Shown here: one piece after another, positions 1-8,857 of the stretch
Layout: every line of letters starts with the position of its first letter
How positions within the stretch are numbered: position 1 is the first letter of the stretch
Origin: Bradyrhizobium septentrionale
Lineage (GTDB): Bacteria; Pseudomonadota; Alphaproteobacteria; Rhizobiales; Xanthobacteraceae
DNA length: 64,000 bases
Direction of reading: 5' to 3'
Assembly (NCBI RefSeq): GCF_011516645.4
Contig: NZ_CP088284.1
Span: forward strand, 186,001 to 250,000
The notes under the pieces: generated by a model
What the model was told of the DNA's origin: nothing
The model's input: the letters and a program-made list of their open reading frames with translations, nothing else
The model's database searches: none
Program-made: the position numbers and the translations under genes

Positions 1-105
1 CCGACCACCTCTGTCCCCCGAGCTTTAGGTGGTGTGTAGTCGACGGGACCGTCGAGTTGTATCGAAGAGAAGGACTGCAAGGCGCCTACCAGGATCGGGG
101 GGCAC

Positions 106-306
106 CTAATTCACTGCCGTTGTCTGAGCTGGCTTGTAGCGTTGCATATCCTCCAGGAGAAACTCGAGTGGCAAACGCGCCCGCATTCGTTGCATTAACA
201 AGATAGAAAGAACGACACCCCACGAAAGAGTTAAGCGAGCACAGATATCCTCGGTTGATAAATGGCGCCACAGGGGGACCGCATTTTTGGCAGTCAGGAT
301 TTCCAC
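106..306 (-). CDS. Small hypothetical protein (66 aa), doubtful
   Basis: A 66-residue reading frame with a hydrophobic stretch (about residues 27-39, LTLSWGVVLSILL) followed by a basic segment, so one membrane-associated helix is possible. I recognise no family. There is no convincing ribosome binding site and no partner gene. It may be a chance frame in an otherwise empty edge of the window. Confidence 0.22.
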   Translation of the reverse strand: MEILTAKNAVPLWRHLSTEDICARLTLSWGVVLSILLMQRMRARLPLEFLLEDMQRYKPAQTTAVN

Positions 307-392
307 ACCCGCGGAGCGAGGGGATGTGCAATTGCGTTGACGCCTGCCAGAAGTCGATCGATGGTTGAGAGAGTAAAAAATGGTAGCTGTTA

Positions 393-770
393 GTGAAAAT
401 AGTCACTATCGATCCTGCGAAGAAGCGCATTGCAGTCGAGGACGTAACCCACGACGCGCTCGGGCGCTTTTGCGGTGCGACCCGCGGCGTGGTCGCAAAG
501 CTCCCGAATGCTGACGTGGTCCTTGCTGCCGACGGTCGACAATCCGAGGCTGGCTTTTCGATTGGAGGCCCGAAAGCGATCCGCGGCCCGGCGATACTTC
601 TCGGAAAAAGGGCGGAATTCGGCCAACGCGTTCCAGCGAAATCAACCGTCGAGACTCTCGAAAAGCTCGTTCGCTGGCTCGATCCGGAACCCGTTCCGCG
701 CGCACTTTCGGGCGAGATGATCACGGCGATCCTCATCGGTCGCGACAATGGACGGCCCCGCGGCAGGTGA
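393..770 (+). CDS. Hypothetical protein, 125 aa
   Basis: The frame opens with GTG and reads MKIVTIDPAKKRIAVEDV, a soluble alpha/beta-looking start, and ends in a basic tail. The composition (acidic N-terminal half, GC-rich third positions) looks more like a real gene than the overlapping frames on the other strand. I recognise no domain. It stands alone: the next gene downstream, a recombinase, points the other way. Its function is unknown. Confidence 0.4.
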   Translation: MKIVTIDPAKKRIAVEDVTHDALGRFCGATRGVVAKLPNADVVLAADGRQSEAGFSIGGPKAIRGPAILLGKRAEFGQRVPAKSTVETLEKLVRWLDPEPVPRALSGEMITAILIGRDNGRPRGR

Positions 771-830
771 ATGCACCGTGCGGTGATGCAAACCCGGCGT
801 GGGGGCGCCATGATGGCTCGGATGCCGTGC

Positions 831-1508
831 CTATGCATCAAGCTCCAAGTAGCGCATCACACGGCGCGCACTTTGCAGTTCCCGGAATTTAGCAAACACG
901 AGATGAAGACGGGCGCGCACCTCCTCATCCGGATTGAGAACAATTGTGCCCGCTCGATCGTAGGCGAGCCCGGCCGGCAGCGGCAGCCGCAGTTCGCCCC
1001 GCGCCGCCTTCTGCCGTTCCCCTTGGTGAAGGCGCATCCGAAGCTGATGCAGCTCCGCCTCGCTCATGATGCCGGACAGGCCCAACAGCAGGCGGTCGTG
1101 ATAGGCGCGCGGATCGTAAAGCCGCTCGCCATCCGCAATCAGCACGCCAAATACCGAGCACAGTTCGAGAAGCTGATGCCAGTCCCGGTTATTGCGGGCC
1201 AAGCGCGAAGCGTCGAGACTCACCACGAGACCGGCGTTGCCAAGGCCGATCTCGGCAATGAGCTTCTGGAAACCATGACGGTCCACGCCGCCAGCACCGG
1301 ATTTGCCCAGATCCTCGTCAATCACCTGGACGCGCTCGGGCGGCCAGCCCAGACCGATGGCGCGATCGACAAGGCGGTACTGCAGCTCGGTGCTCTCCTG
1401 ATGCTGGCGCACCTGGTTCACGGATGACTGCCGCACGTAGACATAGGCCAACTTGGCTCGGTGAGCCGTCGTGAGCCGCTCGTCAGCGACGGTCGAGCTG
1501 ATCAGCAC
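831..1508 (-). pseudogene. Truncated large serine recombinase
   Basis: The first 225 residues of a resolvase/invertase-type site-specific recombinase. The N-terminal catalytic motif YVYVRQSS (serine near residue 28), the DASRLARN motif and the start of the recombinase domain (GLAYDRAGTIVLNPDEE) are visible. Large serine recombinases of this kind usually exceed 500 aa. This one stops at residue 225 in the middle of the DNA-binding domain, so it is cut off rather than short by design. The start is GTG and overlaps the two small upstream frames, as in the three-gene recombinase cassettes found on rhizobial islands. It cannot be active as it stands. Confidence 0.75.
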
Positions 1509-1710
1509 GACCCAGTCCCCTTCCGGGCGTGCCGGGGATCGCTTGCATTCGCCGCATCAGCGCGGCGATCGTTTGAGCAATCTGGGTTTGCGTCGCGGTC
1601 GACAGATTCGGCCAGAGGCGCGGAATGTCGGCCATCGGACGGCCGGATGGATTTGCCAACGTTGGCAGGGGTCGATACGCAACGCGACCTGGGAGCGGTC
1701 GGTGGGTCAT
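1483..1710 (-). CDS. Small recombinase-cassette protein, 75 aa
   Basis: A 75-residue frame (MTHRPLPGRVAYRPLPTLANPSG at the start, minus a few residues) that ends inside the first codons of the recombinase gene and overlaps the DUF5372-like gene in another frame. Short proteins with a PRLWPNLS motif regularly sit between these two genes in related cassettes. That position and the coupled stop/start support it. Its role is unknown; it may act as a DNA-binding accessory of the recombinase. Confidence 0.45.
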   Translation of the reverse strand: MTHRPLPGRVAYRPLPTLANPSGRPMADIPRLWPNLSTATQTQIAQTIAALMRRMQAIPGTPGRGLGRADQLDRR

Positions 1711-1987
1711 CGCGAATCACCTTCTCGTCGAGAAGGCTCAGACTCGCGCTCAAATGTTGCATCAATGGGATCAGCGTACGTGCGCTGATGCGCGGCAGAT
1801 CGGCGGCGTTCGGACCAGAAGTTATTGTCTCGGCAAGATCGGTCGACGCGATGCGAACCGCCCGCGGCCGGCCGTCCGGCAGCGCGACAACGACATAGGC
1901 GGGACCGCGCCCCGACCGCTCCTTCAGCACCTCAACCCGGTGCCCAAAAAGAAAATGATGCGGGTCAGTGATCGTAACGTGAGACAC
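1502..1987 (-). CDS. DUF5372-like small protein of a recombinase cassette
   Basis: The N-terminal half (VTITDPHHFLFGHRVEVL and the following strand-rich residues, about 1-95) resembles the DUF5372 proteins encoded just upstream of large serine recombinases. The C-terminal part, which overlaps the 75-aa frame at 1483-1710, has low-complexity, basic and acidic composition and may be a frameshifted read-through rather than native sequence. The family has no known biochemical role. Because its recombinase partner is truncated, the cassette is probably dead. Confidence 0.5.
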   Translation of the reverse strand: MSHVTITDPHHFLFGHRVEVLKERSGRGPAYVVVALPDGRPRAVRIASTDLAETITSGPNAADLPRISARTLIPLMQHLSASLSLLDEKVIRDDPPTAPRSRCVSTPANVGKSIRPSDGRHSAPLAESVDRDANPDCSNDRRADAANASDPRHARKGTGSC

Positions 1988-2004
1988 GACCCGCTCGAGA
2001 ATAG

Positions 2005-2226
<222 letters not shown>

Positions 2227-2287
2227 TCCCGATGGTGGGGGCAGTTCTTCATGACGCAAAGGGGGCAGTTCCGGATGGCGTTTGACA

Positions 2288-3061
2288 GCCTGAGGCCCCT
2301 ACCTAGCTGTCCCTCGGCTAGCGCGCGACACAGCCTGGCATGAGCGGCTCGGTGGAGGTGGAACGATGGCAAGCGCGTTAGCGATTACAATCCTCACTTG
2401 TTGGTCCTCCTCGAGGCTGTTGGGAACTGATTAACTAGGCTTGCGGGATGTCGATTTCCTATCCCTTTGATGAATGGGCGCTCGTCGCGCCGGATCTCGT
2501 GGGCGACTGCCTGACTGCCTCATAAACGGCCATGTCGTCCATTCGAAGGCACTTAACGCAAAGACCCACGCGCACTCCGTATAGCCGGTTTCCCCTGGTC
2601 CTTTGCATGTCCCATGTCTGGCCCCCGTGCTTTTCTGGCCCCCGTGCTTTCGTGGATAGCATCGCAAATAGCACGAAAACCGATATCGGAGCACCTATCA
2701 GGATTGATTGGCATCTAAGGCAAGTCTACTCGCTGAGCACGTTGCATCGGCTTACAGGCGCCGTAGCTAATCGGACGCCGCTCCATGAGCGGTCTCGTTC
2801 GTTTGGGCCACGCGTAGCGACCGATCACGGACGACGGTGCAACGATTGAGCTGGCAAGCGGGCTTGGGATGATCCAAAAATTCGAGGAGCCGATTATCTG
2901 CATCGCGGGCCCCTTTTGCGGGGTCGAAGCCTGCCGAGATCGAGCCCCCGATTAGGCGTCCTATAGCCAAAAACAATTTACTCGGGAGAAACATCGGTTT
3001 TAAGGAAAGCGCGCCAGCGGACCCGTATCATCGGGTATCTATGCTATTCTCAGAATCAACA
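2288..3061. other. Gap with no supported gene
   Basis: The frames here are short, overlap on both strands and resemble no family I know. I see no promoter, terminator or repeat I can defend. It lies between an IS21 end and a truncated DUF262 gene, so it is most likely decayed junction DNA. Confidence 0.5.
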
Positions 3062-4206
3062 TCACCCATGAAGCACCTCAACGCAACAGTGCAACCGAAA
3101 CGTGGCGGCCCGGCCTTCGCCGACCGGCGAGATCAGCGAACGGAAGATCGACGCGTATCTCTTAAGTTCGCTGAGAAACGCTTCCAGCCCCTCGTTTGAG
3201 TCGTCACGCCAATCCCGGAACTCTTGGAATATCTGACCGATCGCCAGCTCTTTGCCAGTCTTCATGGTCAGAAAATGGAAGATGAAAAGATCAATGCGCG
3301 GCCTGTTCAGCCGTCCTTGCCGCTCTTCGACGTGCCAATATCGGGTCTCGCCTTTTATCGCATTTTCGATGCGGTCGTTGTCGAAGTGGTGCCAATACTT
3401 CGCGTAGAGCTCGTCGGCGTAATGCTCGTTCGCGGCGTGCTCTGGATCGGCCGCCGCCTGTTGGAAAACGGTGTTTCTGATCAGGTCGGAAGGCAACCAG
3501 GCTGCCCGCGGGCGTTAAGGGTTTCGAAGATCACCTGTGGATCGTCGTTCTCTTCTAACTCGATGACGACGAGCTGGAGACCTGTTCGCAACGCTTGAAA
3601 GAGGCCGAAGATATGACGGTCGACGCTATCGGGATCGTCGACCGACGTCGCGAATGCCGTGATCTGGGAATGGAAGTAGACGTAGGCTCCGATCATTCGG
3701 GGAAGCTCGGACTTCGCCGTGAGGCCGCTCTCCTTCAGCAGAGCTTCGGGCGTCTTTGCGGAAAGTATGAGCCGGAAGGTCGATCTGTCGGCGTTCGTCG
3801 GCCACACCTTGAAGGTACTGTCGGCCCCTGCCTTTTCGTCCTCGTTCAGCGTCAACCGATTGATCTTCGACGAATGGACGGACGAATTCGAGGTCGCGAA
3901 ATCCCGTAACGCGCAAATGAAAATCTGAAGGGTTGTCAGACGTTGCTGTCCGTCGATGATTTCGGACCGGGCGACGGCGCTGCCGACAATCTTCTGCACG
4001 TTGAGCACGACAGCGCCGAGAAAGTGCGAACGCTTGGGGCTGCCGGTCTTGCTCGCCATACAGGCTTCGGCCTGCCGTTGGATATCGTCCCACAACGGCT
4101 CCCACTGTTCGGCCTCGTTCCACACATAGGCTCGCTGATAGAGCGGAACGACGTAACGGCGATCCTTCTGGAACAGATCGTAGATCGAAAGTTTGTCCGG
4201 CTTCAT
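3062..4206 (-). pseudogene. DUF262 (GmrSD-like) protein, frameshifted and truncated
   Basis: The start reads MKPDKLSIYDLFQKDRRYVVPLYQR and carries the hallmark DGQQRLTTLQ motif (near residue 97) of DUF262, the ParB-like nucleotide-binding domain of GmrS/GmrD-type modification-dependent restriction and other defence proteins. After IFETLNARGQP (near 3500) the frame breaks. One missing base moves the continuation LPSDLIRNTVFQ into another frame, which runs to 3062. The second half ends without the C-terminal DUF1524/HNH region expected for a protein of about 600 aa. This is a dead defence gene, and the disrupted coding sequence remains easy to recognise. Confidence 0.75.
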
Positions 4207-4296
4207 GACGTTTCCCAGTTAACTTCAGTCAGACCATCGAATCTGCTGCACCGAGGAAAATCGGTAGCACGAAGGGTTTGCTAAACTCAAAGATGT

Positions 4297-5253
4297 TTAG
4301 CTCGCGAGTCCGTCGCCATAGTCCACCGGATCCATCCAGAGCATGGCATCGTTTGCAATGGCAAAGCCCGTGTTTTCGAGCCCCATCAATGCGACGTGGT
4401 CGACGAACGGCAGATTGCGGGCAATCCACCGACCAGTGTCTTCGATGATCGGCGCGGTCAATGCATGCAGGACGACGCGGATTTCGACGCGTTGTCCCCG
4501 GTCCTTGAGCTTCAGAATGCCCAGGATCGTCTCATCGAACGCACCCTTGGCCTGCACGACGTGATCATGGACATGATCGACCGAGGCGTAGACCGGAATG
4601 GCAGCCATCAGGTTCGGGTGGCAGATCTTTTTCCAGGCGTCGACGATCCGGGAGTCGGCGAACGCCCGGCCGTTGGTCAGCACCTGGATGGCGGTTGCCG
4701 GCAGCAGATCGCGGCACTCCTTCAGGACGGCGATGAAGTCGTCCCAATCCGATAGGGTCTCTCCGCCGGTAAACGTCAGCGCGCGGGTCGACGGATCGAT
4801 GAGCGGCAGGCTTTCTTTGATTTCGCCGAGGATCCACCGGTCATCAACATCTTTCGGCGATTGCGAACACATCAGGCAATAATTGTTGCACCGGTCCGTG
4901 ACCAGAAACGAGTTGTGCGCCGAATTCCGGCGATACAGCGTGCGGAATTTCCTGGACGCGTGATCGAAGCCGATCACATCGCCGTCCGCAAGATAGTTAT
5001 ATTTCGGGGGGACGGCGACGAGCTGTCCTGTGAACGTGCCGCGCAGATCGATTGAGCCGTCGGATACGACAAGGATGGACGGCCAATTGACTTCCATCGC
5101 GCGCCGGATGTCGTCTGGCGTTCTGGCGATCGCGAAATCAGCCACGTGACGTCCAGCGGCACTGTCGACCGACCGGAGCCTGAGGACCGATCGGGCCTTG
5201 TCCGGGGAAAATCCAGCGCTCTGCAAGGCTGTGCCATAGAGAGGAAGAGTCAT
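4297..5253 (-). pseudogene. hxsC: HxsC, His-Xaa-Ser system radical SAM maturase, 3' truncated
   Basis: About 318 codons starting at an ATG that overlaps the stop of the upstream hxsB remnant (GTATGA). The radical SAM cluster-binding motif is present as DRCNNYCLMCSQSPK (CxxxCxxC-type spacing), followed by the TFTGGETL motif that contacts SAM and the QVLTNGR strand. HxsC works with HxsB to modify small proteins with repeated His-Xaa-Ser motifs. The match stops at WMDPVDYGDGLAS, before the C-terminal cysteine cluster of the auxiliary iron-sulfur region, so about 60 residues are lost. No hxsA or hxsD gene is seen. Confidence 0.7.
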
Positions 5254-5477
5254 ACGGCGGCCCATCGTCGCAGGATGGCAGCATCTTCCGGAGAGTTCTC
5301 CAGAATGTCCAGCAGCAGGCCCATGATGCCTTTTTGCCGAACGCAAAATGCCGACAAAGGCTTGATTCCCAAGGCGTCACCTGCGTTGCGTGATGATAGA
5401 CGGGGTCCGCGCCGCAGTGGCGCTCATACACACAGGTCGAGCATTCAGGCGCGCACTGCGTCAGCGACGACGAAATC
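5250..5477 (-). pseudogene. hxsB: HxsB C-terminal fragment
   Basis: The last roughly 75 codons of a second radical SAM maturase. A SPASM-like cysteine run (CAPECSTCVYERHCGADP) is followed, after a one-base frameshift near 5395, by an in-frame tail (KGIMGLLLDILENSP) ending in RRWAAV at a TGA that overlaps the hxsC start. The 5' part is replaced by the IS256-type element whose terminal repeat begins at 5478. With hxsC it shows that a complete His-Xaa-Ser locus once stood here. Confidence 0.6.
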
Positions 5478-6895
5478 GGAGCTATCGCCAAATTTTGGTG
5501 ACGGCGCGGCCGGTCAGGCGGCGGCGGTTATGGGCTGACGGTCAGTCGGTTTGGCGATGACCTCGATCCCGTCGTTGAATGTCACACCGAGAACGAGTTT
5601 TGGCAACTGGTTGTGGCCATCGAGACGACGCCGGCTTTTCTGCGCGGCCTCAAGCAGTTTGAAGACCATCGCGAGCGCCGTTCTGTTGGACAGGCAGCCC
5701 TTCGATCGGATCGTGCGGTGGCGCACGGTAGCGAAGGTGCTTTCAATGGGATTGGTGGTCCGCAGGTGTTTCCAGTGTTCGGCCGGGAAGTCGTAGAACG
5801 CCAGTAGCGTGTCCCGATCCTTGCTCAGGCAGTCGGCCGCCTTCTCGTATTTGGGCGTGTAGCTCTCGATGAAGGCGTCGAACGCCAGCTCGGCGGCGGC
5901 CTTGGTTTCGGCCATCCAGATCTCCTGCAACGCGCGTTTGGCTTTAGGCTGCTGGCTCTTCGGCAACTTGGCGATCACGTTGGCGGTCTTGTGTACCCAG
6001 CAGCGCTGCTCGCGCGTTTTCGGCCAGACCTCGCCGGCGGCCTTCCAGAACCCGAGCGCGCCGTCGGCGATGGTGAGCCGCGGCGGCACGCCGAGCCCGC
6101 GCCGCTTCAGGTCGAGCAGCAGATCGCGCCAGTCCTGCGCGCTCTCGCGGGCGCCATCGGTGAAGCCGACCAGTTCCTTGCGGCCTTCCGGCGTCGCGCC
6201 GATCAGCACCAGGATGCACTGCTTTTCGTCTTCGAGGCGTGCTTGGAGATGGATGCCATCGGCCCAGATGTAGACGTAGCGCTTCGCCGACAGATCGCGC
6301 CTCTGCCACGCGGTGTGTTCGTCAAGCCAACCGTCCTTCAGACGGCCGATGGCGGATGCCGACAACCCGGCAGCATCCTTGCCGAGCAGCGCCGCCAGAG
6401 CCTCGGAGAAGTCGCCGGTGGAGATACCCTTCAGGTAAAGGATCGGCAGCAGCGTCTCGATCGATTTCGAGCGGCGCATGTAGGGCGGCAGGATCGACGG
6501 AGAGAACCGGATGCGGTCGGGATCGGTAGCCTCCGCCTCGCGATCGCGTACACGCGGCTGGCGGACGCCGACCGGACCGATACCATCCATCACCTCGCGT
6601 TCCGGCAGGTGACCGTGGCGCACGAGCGCTGGTGGCCGTCCGTAGTCTTCAAATCGGCATGCTTGCCGAGAAAGTCCGCGACCTCGGCCTCGACCGCCTG
6701 GGCCAACAGAGCACGCGCCCCATTGCGCAAGATTTCGGTGAGTTGATCGTCGACGTTTCCTGGCTGAATCAACTTGATGATGTTATCTTTGGACACGGCA
6801 TATCGCTCCTTCGGTGGAGAAGTGGAGGCGTCAAGCACCCCCACGATATGCCGCCTTCCCGATTCCCGCCGTCACCAACTTTCAGCGATAGCTCC
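5478..6895 (-). mobile_element. IS256-family insertion sequence (1.42 kb)
   Basis: The ends are matching inverted repeats. The left end is GGAGCTATCGCC, then a few variable bases, then TTGGTGACGGCG. The right end, read inward, is GGAGCTATCGCTGAAAG then TTGGTGACGGCG. Together they enclose one transposase gene. I see no target duplication: the left flank is the hxsB remnant and the right flank an IS481 remnant. The element therefore has been involved in a deletion or rearrangement after insertion. Confidence 0.75.
5514..6844 (-). pseudogene. IS256-family transposase, frameshifted
   Basis: A Mutator-type DDE transposase. The N-terminal part (MGVLDASTSPPKERYAV to DLKTTDGHQR, 6844-6615) is followed by a one-base deletion; the rest (VRHGHLPEREVMDGIGPVGV onward) is in another frame. 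The catalytic region is well kept: YIWADGIHLQ (first Asp), LTIADGALGFW (second Asp), the CWVHKTANV segment and TTNPIESTFATVR with the final Glu. Length without the break is about 440 aa, normal for the family. It is probably inactive unless complemented in trans. Confidence 0.75.
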
Positions 6896-7239
6896 TACGC
6901 GGCCCGACGGCAAGATACGTGACACATATGTTCGATATGCGCTGCCAAGAGAATGGCATCGAACATCGGCTGACCAAGATCAAGCATCCCTGGACTAATG
7001 GGCAGGTCGAGCGCATGAACCGCACGATCAAGGAAGCGACCGTCCAACGCTATCATTACGACCGACACAATCAGCTCGAAGCACACCTTGCCGACTTCAT
7101 TAACGCTTACAACTACGCTCGGCGGCTGAGACCCTGAAGGGCCTCACGCCCTACGAATACATCTGCAAAGCCTGGACAAAAGAGCCCGAACGATTCACCC
7201 TCAATCCGCTCCAGCAAATGCCGGGACTAAACACCTAGG
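6896..7239 (+). pseudogene. IS481-family transposase C-terminal fragment
   Basis: The last third of an integrase-like transposase: HMFDMRCQENGIEHRLTK, then PWTNGQVERMNRTIKEA with the catalytic Glu, then the AHLADFINAYNYARR segment. A frameshift at about 7130 moves the end (TLKGLTPYEYICKAW to QQMPGLNT) into the next frame. The piece begins exactly at the right end of the IS256-type element, so that element or an associated deletion removed the first two thirds. Confidence 0.7.
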
Positions 7240-7281
7240 GCACGTCGGCAAGCTTCATGTCCCCACCAGCGGCATGAGACC

Positions 7282-7998
7282 TCAAACGAAAGTCAACTGG
7301 ATGCCGGCAGCGAGCAGAAGCGCCGCGAGAATGAACCTGATGGCTGTCTGACCTAACCACTTTAGGCCGATTGCCGTTCCAGCGATGGCGCCCGCCAGGG
7401 CGGCGATTGCATAAAGATCCAAATGCAAGGACGGAGATTGACCAACGAAGAGAACTCCGGCCAACCCCACGGTGGAGTTCGCCAGGATAAAGGGAGCCGA
7501 CAACCCGGCAGTCTGCTTGGGTGACGCCCAATTCAGTGCGATGAGTGTCGGGGCCAGGAACGCTCCGCCGCCCACGCCGGTCAGACCAGAAACCAGGCCG
7601 ATGACCGCTCCAATGCTCACGGCTCCACAGAGCGGAGTTTTGCGAACCCGATCGGCGGCGCGTCCGCGTCGCACGATCGTCACGGCACCTGCCAGAAGAA
7701 GAACGACCCCGGTCAGCGGCTGGTAAATGTGCTCCCCGAGCGCGATGAGGCCACCGGCGAGCGCCGTCGGCATCGATGAAAGCAGAAGCGGACCCAGCAT
7801 TGTCCAGTCAATGACTTTGTTGCGGTTGAAGACCCATGTCGAATAAGTTGCGACCACAATATTGAGCGCTAGCGACGTCGGGCGCATTTCTGCCGGCGGC
7901 AGACCGGCTAAAGCCATCAGCGCGAGAAACGCAGTACCGCCCGCCTGTCCAACGGTCGAATAGAGCAGTGAGATGACGGCGAAAAGCAGAGAAAGCAT
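7282..7998 (-). CDS. TauE/SafE-family membrane permease
   Basis: A complete 238-aa integral membrane protein with seven to eight hydrophobic segments. It carries the two glycine-rich half-repeats typical of TauE/SafE (YSTVGQAGGTAFLALMALAGL near residue 15, omitting the last residue, and VSGLTGVGGGAFLAPTL near residue 137). Family members export or import small sulfonates or sulfite-like anions; the substrate cannot be read from sequence. It starts with ATG at 7998 and stands alone between IS debris and an 860-bp gap. It is slightly shorter than the usual 250-260 aa, but both repeats are intact, so I take it as functional. Confidence 0.82.
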   Translation of the reverse strand: MLSLLFAVISLLYSTVGQAGGTAFLALMALAGLPPAEMRPTSLALNIVVATYSTWVFNRNKVIDWTMLGPLLLSSMPTALAGGLIALGEHIYQPLTGVVLLLAGAVTIVRRGRAADRVRKTPLCGAVSIGAVIGLVSGLTGVGGGAFLAPTLIALNWASPKQTAGLSAPFILANSTVGLAGVLFVGQSPSLHLDLYAIAALAGAIAGTAIGLKWLGQTAIRFILAALLLAAGIQLTFV

Positions 7999-7999
7999 G

Positions 8000-8857
8000 C
8001 TACATCGATCCTGACGAAATTCGTCGCCTTGCTTGCATTCACCACGCAGCGATATCCTCGCGAGCCATGGCGCATTGTCGTGCCGTTCCGATATGATTGC
8101 TGCGCGCGTCCGAGCGCTTCAATCGGGGTACGCTCGTCTCGGAGGTGGATCGTCACTGCCGTCGTCATTCTGACGGAAGGGGCAGCGACGACAGTGAGCT
8201 GCGGCGGCGCAGGAGAGCGCGAAGCGCGTGTATGCATTCCATGTAAGAGATCACGTGCAGCCGACGGTTTAGCACATCATCAAGTCCGCTGGCATCTTCA
8301 TCAATTGCCAAGGTTGGTAGTTGACCTAGATGCACAAAACGTCGGCTAACAGGGCACTCAATGACAGCGCGTATCGGGCGGCGCGATGTCCGCCGACTGA
8401 TTGATCAAGCAGACTGCCTGCGCATCGTCGGGTAACCGCGCGACGGGAACTGGTCTGTGACGCTTTCCACCAGAATGCGCGTGTGCCTGACGCGAAGGGG
8501 GAGAATGGAACTCCAAGGTCCGAACCCAGGTCGCACAGAAACAGGGATCGCTGGGCTTCTGTCGTTGTGACCTGCCTCGGGCGGACTGCACCGTGCACAC
8601 GCGGCGCGCGGCAAAACCTTTGGGCGCGCAAAGAACAATCCGGCTGCCGCGGGTTCGCTTGTACTCCCCTACTAAAGGCCCGCGACAGCTATTTCGTCAC
8701 CGCGATGGAATAGGCGACCCTCGCACGAAAATTATGCACGCGAAAAGGCATACGTGATTCCTTTCGGCCGAAGATATGGTCGATCAGCGGACCGCAAGAG
8801 TATTCAAAGCTATGGCTGTTCAAAACTTTAGGGGCGGTTTGCAGTCCAGCGCGCTGT
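8000..8857. other. Intergenic stretch with no supported gene
   Basis: This lies between the divergently placed permease start and the otsA 3' end. The frames on both strands are short, arginine- and proline-rich, and look like noise. I found no RNA gene. A sigma-54-like string on the minus strand near 8071-8086 has the wrong spacing (see rejected items). Confidence 0.45.

Noticed and set aside
8071..8086. Sigma-54-like string on the minus strand (CGGCACGACAATGCG)
   Set aside because: GG and GC are only 9 bases apart instead of 10, and -24/-12 function is strictly spacing dependent.
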